Assembly (NCBI GenBank): GCA_030064795.1
Contig: JASJEI010000243.1
Span: 1 to 15,738, forward strand
DNA length: 15,738 bases
DNA from: Pleurocapsa sp. MO_226.B13
Lineage (GTDB): Bacteria > Cyanobacteriota > Cyanobacteriia > Cyanobacteriales > Xenococcaceae
Direction of reading: 5' to 3'
Position numbers and translations under genes: made by a program. Shown here piece after piece: positions 1 through 7,424 of this stretch (position 1 is its first letter; each line of letters begins with the position of its first letter). Under the pieces are notes generated by a model that did no database searches, was not told the origin of the DNA, and saw only the letters and a program-made list of their open reading frames with translations.

Positions 1-1
1 A

Positions 2-631
2 CAGCCTACGGGAAGTTTTGAATACCTGACTAATCCGATAGATCATCAAGGTAAATCGGTAATTACCTTAGAAGAAATCGTGAAATACAAGTTGAAATCT
101 TATTATAAAGACTATGATTATCCCTTGCCAATTGTCGCGATTACCGATGGAGCTTCTAATATTCGTAAACGACTCATCAAGCTCAGTAGTCAAGGCATTA
201 CGCTCATTCTTGATTGGTATCACCTCTGTAAAAAATTACGAGAGTTGCTCTCGATGATTAGTCGTAATAAAGCTGAGAAGACCGAACATAGTAAGTTCTT
301 GTTTTTCAATCTTTGGCAGGGGAAAACTAATGAGGTTCTAAGTTATCTAAAAACTCAAATTAAAACTCGCAATCAACAGAAATTAGATGAATTAATTACC
401 TATATCACTAAACATGAAAGCGAAATTATCAATTATGAATTGCGTCGTCAAACTGGCAAAACTATTGGGAGTGGGCGTATGGAAAAAGGAGTTGACTTAG
501 TAATTGGCAATCGCCAAAAACACAAAGGTATGAGTTGGAGTGCCCTAGGAAGTAAAGCACTCGCTATTCTTAAAGTAACAGAATGTAATGGTCAGTGGCG
601 ACAAACTTGGTTCACACAAATGGCTACTTAA
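2..631 (+). CDS. ISKra4-like transposase, 3' part (cut by window edge)
   Basis: The frame is open from base 2 to the TAA at 629-631, so the gene begins outside the window; the GTG at 80 is only the first start-like codon inside it. Near the start is an ITDGA motif, about 20 residues later LDWYH, and near the C-terminus an IGSGRME...GNRQKHKGMSW block. This set (DGA, D-x-YH, then GSG-x-xE and a GM-x-W tail) matches the C-terminal half of ISKra4-type DDE transposases, with the final E probably in GSGRME. The enzyme would cut and join the ends of its own element. It is intact as far as visible. Family assignment is from motif memory; a related family such as ISLre2 is the main alternative. Confidence 0.6.
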   Translation, partial: QPTGSFEYLTNPIDHQGKSVITLEEIVKYKLKSYYKDYDYPLPIVAITDGASNIRKRLIKLSSQGITLILDWYHLCKKLRELLSMISRNKAEKTEHSKFLFFNLWQGKTNEVLSYLKTQIKTRNQQKLDELITYITKHESEIINYELRRQTGKTIGSGRMEKGVDLVIGNRQKHKGMSWSALGSKALAILKVTECNGQWRQTWFTQMAT

Positions 632-685
632 TCAATTCATTTTTTTCGCTCTTCTTACTCTTTTAAGGAGTTTTAGTTTTCAGCA

Positions 686-708
686 GTTCGCGGAAACTTT
701 ACGCGAAC
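686..708. repeat. Inverted repeat (hairpin) after transposase
   Basis: GTTCGCG at 686-692 pairs exactly with CGCGAAC at 702-708 across a 9-base loop, 55 bp after the transposase stop. No T run follows, so it is not a classical terminator. It may be part of the right end of the IS element or a transcript-end hairpin. Confidence 0.45.
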
Positions 709-982
709 AAAGTTCTCCCCTCTCATCAACGGATAATTTACACCTGGAAATAATTTAAGCGACTACGGTTAGTAGGAACCAACCTTTTCTTTTAACCACG
801 GCTTCAGTTACATTTACTAAAGGCATGCTTCAATATAATCTGTCACTTCTTTTTAAGTAACCTTTTCTTTGAATCTCAAACTCTTTCTCTAAGGAAGCAA
901 TCTGGATTAGAGGGTGCTTTTTTCTCTGGCTGGGCAAATACCAGTTAGAATTCCATTGATGTATATTCATTAACTGTCTAAT

Positions 983-1078
983 TTATTTGGATTTACCTGT
1001 TGCCGTACCCTGTGCTACTCCAAAAAGTTGGAAAAATTCGCTGGCTTTCATATAGGGAGGTTGATAGCGAGAAATCAC
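983..1078 (-). pseudogene. Possible C-terminal remnant of an unknown gene
   Basis: On the minus strand the frame from 1087 down to the TAA at 983-985 reads as plausible protein (SRYQPPYMKASEFFQLFG, then a GVAQGTATG-like stretch and a KSK end). An in-frame TAA at 1088-1090 blocks it upstream, and the only start-like codon is GTG at 1076-1078. It lies just downstream of the NACHT-FGE stop on the same strand. The composition looks coding, but I do not recognise the family. It may be the tail of a gene whose front was lost by rearrangement, or a 31-residue small protein. Confidence 0.2.
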
Positions 1079-1135
1079 TAGGCGACATTAGCGAGCATAT
1101 TAACTGAGCCATCCTGACAGGTTTCTAAGTCAGAC

Positions 1136-4129
1136 TCAACGATGCGTGCTAGTTCTCTTCAGCGAGCATACTACTCGAAATCCGATACCATAATCTCGAA
1201 AATCCATCTTACCATGACCACGAGAAGTAGATTGACAATGCCAAGGAACCACATACCAGCAACCACCACGCAATACCATGTTTTTATTCTCTTCTCCTGC
1301 TTCGTTCCACGATCTGCTACCTGAGGGTGTACTCTCATCTGAGTCTTGCCAACAATCAGAAGTCCACTCCCATACATTCCCATGCATATCGTAAAGTCCA
1401 AAGGCGTTAGCAACACCAAATTTCCATACTGGTGTAGTTTGTTCGCGGTACTCCCCTTTTGGACCAGGACCATAAGGGTAGCTTCCATCATAGTTTGCCA
1501 AATCTGTCGTAATGGTTTCTCCAAAGTGAAAAGGAGTATCTGTACCAGAGCAGCAAGCATATTCCCATTCCACTTCGCTTGGTAACCGATAGTCATGACC
1601 AGTATGCTGAGACAGTCGCTGGCAAAATTCTACAGCATCATACCAAGAAATATTCTCCACTGGACGATCATCTCCTTTAAAGTGTGAAGGATCTTGAGTG
1701 AGATCTCTTACACACTTGGGGAGAACTGCTACTGCTTTCCACTGAGCCTGGGTAACAGGGAATTTCCCTATATAGAAGGGTTGGATCATGACTGCACACT
1801 GCAACTCTTCACATCTATCTATCCCATCTTTTCCTTCCGACTTCTCCGACTTCATCGAAAAACTACTGCCCAGAATCGATATCATCTCTAGAAAAACACC
1901 ATCTCCTAAGTTTTCCCAAAAGTTCTCAAAATCATTGCCAAGTACATACACCATCCTTCCCTTTTCCCACCGTGCAATTAGTGGTCGAAAAAACAGCTTA
2001 TAAGATAAAGCTAATTGACAGAGCAAAACAGATTCTAATTGTCGGACTTGCCCATCCTTATTTTCGTCTTGCAAAATAGTGAATGAACGTGAAATAAATG
2101 CCCTCAAATCTGAAACGGGCATTGTTGGATTTATAGTTGCAAGAGAAGTTGCTGCTACTTGCCTACAATGAAAATCCTCTCTTGGGTTACCAAGAATTTT
2201 CAGCAACTTCGGAACCGCTTCTAATGCCTCCCTTCCAAAATTCCCTAAGTCTTTACATGCACGTAGACGATAAGTTATATCCGGGTCGAAGATATCGGAA
2301 ATTGACCGACGAATGCGGCGTTTCCGTTCAAGACGTTGTAGTTCTTGAGAATTGATGTTGGCTCTCTCGATTAATTCAGACCAAACAAACTCTGGCACCT
2401 TCTTCTCCTGAAACTCACAACAGTTATGCACCGCTAACAGGAACTCCTGAATCGATAGTTTGTTCTGGCACCGCTCGTCAACTTGCTGAAAGAATTCTCT
2501 CCAGCGATATTCTCTATCTTGCTCCTGGCAGTAGTTTGTTAAATGCAGAGCTGCCAAGTATTCGGACACTGAATCCAAGGAAATACGTACTTTGTTCGGT
2601 TCAATAATTTGCACCAAACGTAATTTCTTTACGAGATACTTTAAGCGTTTTTGGGCATCCTGCTTGCGAGCTTTTTCGTTTTCCTCTTCACTCAACTTGG
2701 TCAGAGCCTCGAGCACTTTTTCATATGAAGCATTGTAAGGTTCAAAAAGTAGGTTAGGATCATTTAAGCACTCCCAGGAGACAATTTGGGCATCCTCTTG
2801 TACCTCAAGATTTTCCCGCCGATCTTTTTCCTCAACCGACTCATTCAGCCGATTTACATACTTCAGCATCAATTCTGGAATATTTTCTGGTAGGCGATCT
2901 ACTAATATTCCCCCATGCTCGGCAGATGCAATCACCTCATCCGCATACATTCGTACCAACATCACTGTGGCACTCTTCAGTGCTTCTTCCAGCATACGCG
3001 CTAACCGCCGACAAACATCGAAAAAATCTTCTTGGTCAGCAAAAATATCTCGCTTTTTCTGTCTTCCTAAATAGTCATATACAAAGTCAGCAAGTTTCTT
3101 TTGCTCTAACTTAAGCGGTTCTAATACCTTACACTGGATACGACCTAAGTTTTTGTCCTTCCGCCGCGAAGTCAACACCAATGCATTGATTGGTGTCTCA
3201 CTAACTTCTTCCTTTAAATGCTCGTACTCCTCATCGCTCATCTCCGAAATGTGATCGATGATAACCAATACTCGACGTTTGCGTAGCAAAGCCTTCAGAA
3301 ATTCTTCATCGATGTAGTTATCTCCAAAGCCCCTAGGTAATTGTTCCCGAATCGCATCGAGCAACGTTTTCTTCCCTAACTCCTGCTCTATCAAAACTGC
3401 TAGCATTTGGTTTTTGAAAAGTGATAACTCACCCTTCTCCATCGACCACCGAGCTATCTGACAAGCTAAACTTGTTTTTCCCGAACCTCCGTCTCCAAGG
3501 ATAAATAGGCATACCGTCTCAAAATCTTGATTTCTAAATATATCTCGTAATTCTTTATTGCTTAGACTCCAAACAATATCCCGATCATCTAACTTCACAT
3601 GAATCGGAATATAAATCTCACGGTTCAAGACCGTGTCAATCTCTGTAGTAAAGCGTTTCTGATGCTTCTCCAGATTTTCTGCCACCCACCGATCTAAAAC
3701 CCTTGATGGATATTTTAGCCATAACATGGTTTCAGGAGACAGTCCCAACTTCCCTTGACCAGGGAGAGGAATTGCAAGCTCTTTTGGGAGCAATAAAAGC
3801 CATTGAGGTTTGAGCCACCGAACAATTCCATAGCAAATAGCTGATATGCTGATAACCCCCAGAATCCCAACAGGGACTGTCTTTGTCGCCCAATCCCACA
3901 ATTTCTCAATCTCTCTTTTTTGTTTGGGGAATGGGGTTGTGCTTGGTACTTTAATTGGAGCGGCTTTGGAAGGAGTTTGGGCTGGAACAGGTTTCGGGTT
4001 ATGCTGAGCAAGATTGACTGTTTCTCCTTCCAACCTCATAGCTAGTGCCTGCATATTATCAGGAGCAGCCATAAGGTTGAGACAAATAACAGCTATTAAA
4101 GGAATACTCCTTGGCGGTTTTTTCATCAC
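1136..4129 (-). CDS. Membrane-anchored NACHT/STAND NTPase with C-terminal FGE-sulfatase domain
   Basis: 997 residues from GTG 4129; the next codon is ATG, so either could be the start. Residues 8-30 form a signal-like hydrophobic segment, followed by a Pro-rich linker and a membrane helix at about 86-104. The NACHT NTPase has Walker A GDGGSGKT (212-219), Walker B VLVIIDHI (287-294) and LVLTSRR (317-323). A winged-helix/helical part and HEAT-like helices (about 618-665) follow, then an FGE-sulfatase fold from about 745 with the family motif GLYDMHGNVWEW (911-922) and the closing GFRVVC (983-988). The aligned position of the first FGE catalytic Cys is Val960 and only the second (Cys965) remains, so formylglycine synthesis is unlikely and a ligand-sensing role is more plausible. 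STAND proteins typically oligomerise on ligand binding; that role here is inferred. It lies 22 bp downstream of the lamin-tail gene, probably in one operon. Confidence 0.85.
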   Translation of the reverse strand: MMKKPPRSIPLIAVICLNLMAAPDNMQALAMRLEGETVNLAQHNPKPVPAQTPSKAAPIKVPSTTPFPKQKREIEKLWDWATKTVPVGILGVISISAICYGIVRWLKPQWLLLLPKELAIPLPGQGKLGLSPETMLWLKYPSRVLDRWVAENLEKHQKRFTTEIDTVLNREIYIPIHVKLDDRDIVWSLSNKELRDIFRNQDFETVCLFILGDGGSGKTSLACQIARWSMEKGELSLFKNQMLAVLIEQELGKKTLLDAIREQLPRGFGDNYIDEEFLKALLRKRRVLVIIDHISEMSDEEYEHLKEEVSETPINALVLTSRRKDKNLGRIQCKVLEPLKLEQKKLADFVYDYLGRQKKRDIFADQEDFFDVCRRLARMLEEALKSATVMLVRMYADEVIASAEHGGILVDRLPENIPELMLKYVNRLNESVEEKDRRENLEVQEDAQIVSWECLNDPNLLFEPYNASYEKVLEALTKLSEEENEKARKQDAQKRLKYLVKKLRLVQIIEPNKVRISLDSVSEYLAALHLTNYCQEQDREYRWREFFQQVDERCQNKLSIQEFLLAVHNCCEFQEKKVPEFVWSELIERANINSQELQRLERKRRIRRSISDIFDPDITYRLRACKDLGNFGREALEAVPKLLKILGNPREDFHCRQVAATSLATINPTMPVSDLRAFISRSFTILQDENKDGQVRQLESVLLCQLALSYKLFFRPLIARWEKGRMVYVLGNDFENFWENLGDGVFLEMISILGSSFSMKSEKSEGKDGIDRCEELQCAVMIQPFYIGKFPVTQAQWKAVAVLPKCVRDLTQDPSHFKGDDRPVENISWYDAVEFCQRLSQHTGHDYRLPSEVEWEYACCSGTDTPFHFGETITTDLANYDGSYPYGPGPKGEYREQTTPVWKFGVANAFGLYDMHGNVWEWTSDCWQDSDESTPSGSRSWNEAGEENKNMVLRGGCWYVVPWHCQSTSRGHGKMDFRDYGIGFRVVCSLKRTSTHR
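1178..1270 (-). other. Candidate DGR-type variable region in FGE domain
   Basis: Residues 955-984 of the NACHT-FGE protein line up without gaps with the Asn-rich pattern of cyanobacterial DGR variable regions (GGSW, three variable, P, two variable, C, then R-flanked variable blocks and IGFRVV). Fixed positions (W958, P962, C965, R970, D976, R978, I982-G983-F984) are kept, while positions expected to be Asn are Y, V, V, W, H, S, G, H, G, K, F, D, Y, G. Most of those codons end in T (TAT, GTT, CAT, TCT, GGT, TTT, GAT), as expected if AAT codons were mutated only at A. Non-DGR FGE domains share the spacing, and no template repeat or reverse transcriptase is in the window. Confidence 0.4.
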
Positions 4130-4151
4130 GCTTTCATTGTAATAGTGTAAT

Positions 4152-4484
4152 TTAGAACAAGATAGTCCAGCCTATTTCCTGAGTATCTTCTTTGGTATAG
4201 GAAACTTCATGAACCTTAATACCTTCGGCATTAAGCAGCGTAATAATACCGCCTCTGTTGGACAACGTGATATCCTGGTTAGTCACCCATATCTTTACCA
4301 TTTCACCAGGTCTAAGCTGTATGTCATCCAGGCGCATTTTTCGTTGTTGCATATCTGCAAGTGCCCAGCCACTCAGATCGATGTTCTCAGGTGACACATT
4401 GATTAAAGTAACTGATTCTTTACCAGGATCACTTCCCAGAGGGTTGATTAAAGCAGCAATGATTTTGACAGTTCCTTCTAACAT
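4152..4484 (-). CDS. Lamin tail domain (LTD) protein
   Basis: A 110-residue protein that is essentially one immunoglobulin-like lamin tail domain. Visible hallmarks are VKIIAALINPLGSDPGKE near the start (the LTD N-D-P-x-G-x-E type opening), VTLIN, LSGWAL (38-43, the conserved L-x-G-W-x-L strand), LRPGEMVKI (57-65), LSNRGGIITLLNAEG (74-88) and a closing GWTILF. There is no signal peptide, so it is probably cytoplasmic. Bacterial LTDs are thought to bind proteins or DNA; the role here is unknown. The start ATG at 4484 has no strong ribosome binding site. It lies 22 bp upstream of the NACHT-FGE gene on the same strand and may be a partner of that sensor. Confidence 0.75.
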   Translation of the reverse strand: MLEGTVKIIAALINPLGSDPGKESVTLINVSPENIDLSGWALADMQQRKMRLDDIQLRPGEMVKIWVTNQDITLSNRGGIITLLNAEGIKVHEVSYTKEDTQEIGWTILF

Positions 4485-4594
4485 CGAGTCAATAAGGGAT
4501 CTTTAACATTAGAGTATATGATTAATCCACGGTTTATCGAGCATAATGGCAGCATCACCAATAATTTCTTTGCTAATTGAGTCTCTATAAACAT

Positions 4595-5470
4595 TTATTT
4601 TGTACCTATAACAACCTTCGCCCTTTCTAAAATGCGATCGATGTTCTCCTGAGCAATCCAGGTAGACTTCATCGAACCGCGAAAGATATCGACCTCTACC
4701 TGCATTCGCTTTAGCTGAGAATTAACTAGCTGATGAACCATTTCTCCAGCAATTATTGCCATATGAGAATTAATATTTAAGCTTTGTCCATTCAACATGG
4801 CTTGTTCGGCACAGGAAACATTTTCAGGTTCTTTGTTTTGTTTCAACAGTTGAGGATACTGAATTGTAGGCAAGGGCAGTCTCAGACAGGTAGCAAGTTC
4901 TAGTTCATAGTCTTCAAACTCTACAGAGTACCAATTGCCAATTGCTACTTGACCGTGAGTGTAGTCATTGCCACAGTCAATCCACCAGCAAGGAACTCGG
5001 TCGTAGCCATGAGCCATGAGGCTAACATAGTCCACCATTAAATCTTCAATATTTTTCCTTGCTGCGGCATTGTCAACACAGCCAATAATAAGAGTAGGAA
5101 AAGCCCCGTTTAGGCTCACCCGATCGACGTAATGCTCAACCACCCCAATATTTAGTTTGGGAAACATAGTACCGTATCGTGCTGCCAAAGCTTGAGCTTT
5201 GTTATAGCCTAATTCAGCAGCACAAAAATTCTGTCGCCACAAATTCTGTTGCTCAACCCGATCGAAATCAACTAAGGTTATTATCATTGTTCTTCCCGTG
5301 CTGTGGAGAAAATTAGCAATACGGCACAAATGAGGTACTAAAAAACTGCCCGTACCGCCACAGCCGACAAGATAAACTCGAATCAAGTTGTAGTTGAAGT
5401 AGATGGGTTTAGCTTCAAGAATGGATCTATCAAATAAATTTAACTGTAGGTAATTAGGAATATTTGACAT
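4595..5470 (-). CDS. PRTRC system ThiF-family (E1-like) protein
   Basis: A 291-residue E1-like adenylating enzyme, predicted to activate the C-terminus of the Ub-like PRTRC C protein using ATP. A Rossmann nucleotide-binding loop VGCGGTGS lies at 35-42, followed by the E1 signature VDFDRVEQQNLWRQNF (about 67-82) with the Asp, Asn76 and Arg79 of the ATP site, and Lys91 in NKAQALA. CVDNAAAR (131-138) is the usual E1 motif. Cys220 in VSCAEQ, ahead of a conserved-looking INSHMA helix, is the likely thiol-ester cysteine, as in PRTRC ThiF proteins. Length fits the family. The start ATG overlaps the end of the JAB gene by 17 bp, showing translational coupling as the last cassette gene. Confidence 0.85.
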   Translation of the reverse strand: MSNIPNYLQLNLFDRSILEAKPIYFNYNLIRVYLVGCGGTGSFLVPHLCRIANFLHSTGRTMIITLVDFDRVEQQNLWRQNFCAAELGYNKAQALAARYGTMFPKLNIGVVEHYVDRVSLNGAFPTLIIGCVDNAAARKNIEDLMVDYVSLMAHGYDRVPCWWIDCGNDYTHGQVAIGNWYSVEFEDYELELATCLRLPLPTIQYPQLLKQNKEPENVSCAEQAMLNGQSLNINSHMAIIAGEMVHQLVNSQLKRMQVEVDIFRGSMKSTWIAQENIDRILERAKVVIGTK

Positions 5471-6077
5471 AGCAGTAATCCTCTACCCCTTCATAAACAT
5501 GAGCTGAATCGACGATCGCAAATAATCCGTGAACACAGACTCGACTGATTATTTCTAGGCGATTGGCTTTGCCAGTGCGCTCCGCGCGATGCGAAGCGAG
5601 TCCTTTAGGGCAATCGCTGTTTCTACCAACTACGCTGCTAATCCTACAGCCCGTTTCTTCTGCATCATCAGTAGAAGAGAAAAATGCACCCATACTGCCA
5701 TGACTATGAATCTCAATTGATGCAGGTTCGGGAAACTGTTCTAAGCACAAGCAACTACTCGGGGTACATTCTTGCTCTGGCTTAACAACTTCCCAACCTG
5801 TACCCCGCCAGTACAAATAAAATAGCTGTTCTAAATTCGGGTATTGGTTGACCTGTTTAATAATTGCCTCAACCCTTTGTTTGGGTACTTTGGGGACTCT
5901 TAGTCGAAACTCAGTTTTAATGGGAGCTAAACCAGGAGTTGCGATCGAAGCATGAGGTACGATTGCTTGAAACTCTGTTCTCTCTACCGAGCGAAATATA
6001 CCATTATTGCCCCAAAGAAAGCCTTGAGGAAAGTCTTTCTTTGGTGGTTTTTTAACTATGGAATGATTAAGTAACAT
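5454..6077 (-). CDS. PRTRC system protein A (JAB/JAMM peptidase)
   Basis: A 207-residue protein with a JAB/JAMM zinc metallopeptidase domain in its second half. The zinc motif is complete: EIHSHGSMGAFFSSTDDAEE at 122-141 gives Glu/His124, His126, Ser134 and Asp137 in the H-x-H-x7-S-x2-D order. Such enzymes remove or trim ubiquitin-like tags, and in this cassette the likely substrate is PRTRC C or its conjugates. The N-terminal 100 residues match the unique front part of PRTRC A. Residues about 154-171 are encoded by an inserted 59-bp GC-rich palindromic repeat, in frame, between two expected strands (SSVVGR and RLEIIS); whether activity survives is unknown. It starts 47 bp after gene B. Confidence 0.8.
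   Translation of the reverse strand: MLLNHSIVKKPPKKDFPQGFLWGNNGIFRSVERTEFQAIVPHASIATPGLAPIKTEFRLRVPKVPKQRVEAIIKQVNQYPNLEQLFYLYWRGTGWEVVKPEQECTPSSCLCLEQFPEPASIEIHSHGSMGAFFSSTDDAEETGCRISSVVGRNSDCPKGLASHRAERTGKANRLEIISRVCVHGLFAIVDSAHVYEGVEDYCYVKYS
5559..5617. repeat. 59-bp palindromic repeat inserted in JAB gene
   Basis: The unit begins GCGATTG and ends CAATCGC (perfect 7-bp inverted ends), with GC-rich inner palindromes such as GTGCGCTCCGCGCGATGCG. It is far richer in GC than its surroundings. A shorter copy with the same ends lies at 13967-14001. Such dispersed palindromic units are common in cyanobacteria. Here it is read as codons of PRTRC A. Confidence 0.75.
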
Positions 6078-6124
6078 TATTATTTAATTGATTTTTATTT
6101 GATTTAATTTCAAATCGTTCTGGG

Positions 6125-6763
6125 CTAATAGCTATTCTTAATCTGTGGTAAGGTAGCTAGAGTCCATCTAGTTGGGACTAGATCGGCTTCTGGATAGATA
6201 GTATTTAAGCTTTGGCTGATGGTTTGTAGTTGGGCTACGATACTGCGGGGGTATGCTTTTGATTTGTTGTTGCCATAATCTAGATTAAATTCAGACTCAA
6301 TAAACGATTGCCATGACTTTTCAGGATTGTCTGAGCGAATAGAAACACTTCCCCAACAGACTTTGCCTGTATCGCTGATGTTGGGCAAAGGAAAATGATA
6401 CAGAATAGAGTCTAGAACTAATTTACCTTGATAAGCATAGAGCCACAGTTCTGATTGGCAATGAACCACGATAGCTTTGGGTAAGGGAACTTCTAGTTGA
6501 TAATCTTTAAATCTCAGCAAGTAAGTATCGGCAGCAAGAGAGCTTACCGTAAGTACCTCGCCATTTTGCCGAGACATCTTTAACAGTCGCAAGTTTGACA
6601 AATACCAATCAGATTGAAAATTCGCCTGTTTTATTGTTTTAACTAAAGCAGGATAGTCAATTTGCTTGATAAATGTCTCTTGACCATCTCGCAGCACGAA
6701 TGTAGATAAATCGTCTTGAAAGATAAGAAAAGCCCGAGCTTGGTCAATTAGTTCTAAGATCAT
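6125..6763 (-). CDS. PRTRC system protein B (E2-like, Prok-E2 family D)
   Basis: 212 residues. In established classifications PRTRC B belongs to a prokaryotic E2/UBC-like family that lacks the usual E2 histidine but keeps a catalytic cysteine. The expected signature is visible: after the strands LEVPLPKAIVV and LYHFPLPNIS comes GKVCWGSV with Cys136, the probable thiol-ester residue, followed by a helix with SWQSFIESEFN. It would accept the Ub-like protein from the E1-like ThiF protein. The start ATG at 6763 overlaps the end of the upstream gene by 20 bp. Length is somewhat shorter than the proteobacterial members I recall. Assignment rests on motif plus gene order. Confidence 0.7.
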   Translation of the reverse strand: MILELIDQARAFLIFQDDLSTFVLRDGQETFIKQIDYPALVKTIKQANFQSDWYLSNLRLLKMSRQNGEVLTVSSLAADTYLLRFKDYQLEVPLPKAIVVHCQSELWLYAYQGKLVLDSILYHFPLPNISDTGKVCWGSVSIRSDNPEKSWQSFIESEFNLDYGNNKSKAYPRSIVAQLQTISQSLNTIYPEADLVPTRWTLATLPQIKNSY

Positions 6764-7424
6764 AAGCTATTGTGCTTTGTACAATTTTGTTTACCACTGT
6801 TGTTGCGATAGCAAAATTATTACCAAACCAGCAATCAAACCATTGCAATCTTCTAATCCAAGCAATTGCTTCTTTGTATTCACCAGCCAAGTCGAGTATT
6901 TGCGCCTTGGTTAAATCATACACTTCTTCATTGTCTGGGTAAGTATCCAGCCAAACGTTACCCGTCATAGCCCAGACGTATCTAATAGCATCAGGCAGAA
7001 TTTGTAAGGGATGGTAATGGGGCAAAGCCTGCATTTCCATTTCTAGGAGAGATAGCGCGTTATATTCATAACCGTAGTAGCTAAAATATTCATCGCTAGC
7101 GATAGATATAAAATACAGGCTCGCTCCGTTGTTGTAATCGTAATCGTAGGCGCAAAATCCCATGGCTTCAATGCCTATGGTTTTAAGTCCAGTATAGGGT
7201 CTAGATCTACTTTTGTTTAGATAGTCATACTCAGGATCGTAGCAGGGAAAATAGTGTTCGCTGATTAGATCGATTAATCTCATATCGATCTTTTCTAAAG
7301 CATTGTCATCTAAAATCAAATCCCTATTTAATAAAGCATATTCTGCGTTAAACAGGGATTTGGTAAGTTCTAAACCTCTAAAACGATAGTTTGCTTCTTT
7401 TAGCTTTTCTAATGCCTCAATCAT
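6744..7424 (-). CDS. PRTRC cassette protein, F-like by position
   Basis: 226 residues, acidic and unusually rich in Tyr and Asp, for example AYDYDYNNG at about 94 and EYFSYYGYEYNAL at about 112-124. No catalytic motif, signal peptide or membrane segment is visible. The second half (AIRYVWAMTGNVWLDTY...GEYKEAIAWIRRL) is helical. I do not recognise the sequence directly. It is called F-like because it sits between C and B, the place of PRTRC F in the cassettes I know, and because it overlaps C by 4 bp (ATGA) and B by 20 bp. Function is unknown even in the named family. Confidence 0.45.
   Translation of the reverse strand: MIEALEKLKEANYRFRGLELTKSLFNAEYALLNRDLILDDNALEKIDMRLIDLISEHYFPCYDPEYDYLNKSRSRPYTGLKTIGIEAMGFCAYDYDYNNGASLYFISIASDEYFSYYGYEYNALSLLEMEMQALPHYHPLQILPDAIRYVWAMTGNVWLDTYPDNEEVYDLTKAQILDLAGEYKEAIAWIRRLQWFDCWFGNNFAIATTVVNKIVQSTIAYDLRTN

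Larger units (their letters stand above)
632..1135. other. Intergenic stretch between transposase and NACHT-FGE gene
   Basis: About 500 bp without a convincing gene. It holds a 7-bp-stem hairpin at 686-708 and two short minus-strand frames: 830-970 (46 codons from ATG, rich in Lys/Arg, no family recognised) and 983-1078 (see separate entry). The right end of the ISKra4-like element should lie here, but without its left end the boundary cannot be placed. The AT-rich plus-strand text with many T runs looks like decayed sequence. Confidence 0.5.

Noticed and set aside
1171..1596. Minus-strand ORF of 141 codons within the FGE domain
   Set aside because: It is an alternative-frame shadow of the FGE-coding region with no family resemblance.
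1136..1900. True formylglycine-generating enzyme
   Set aside because: The first catalytic Cys is replaced (Val960) and the domain is fused to a NACHT NTPase.
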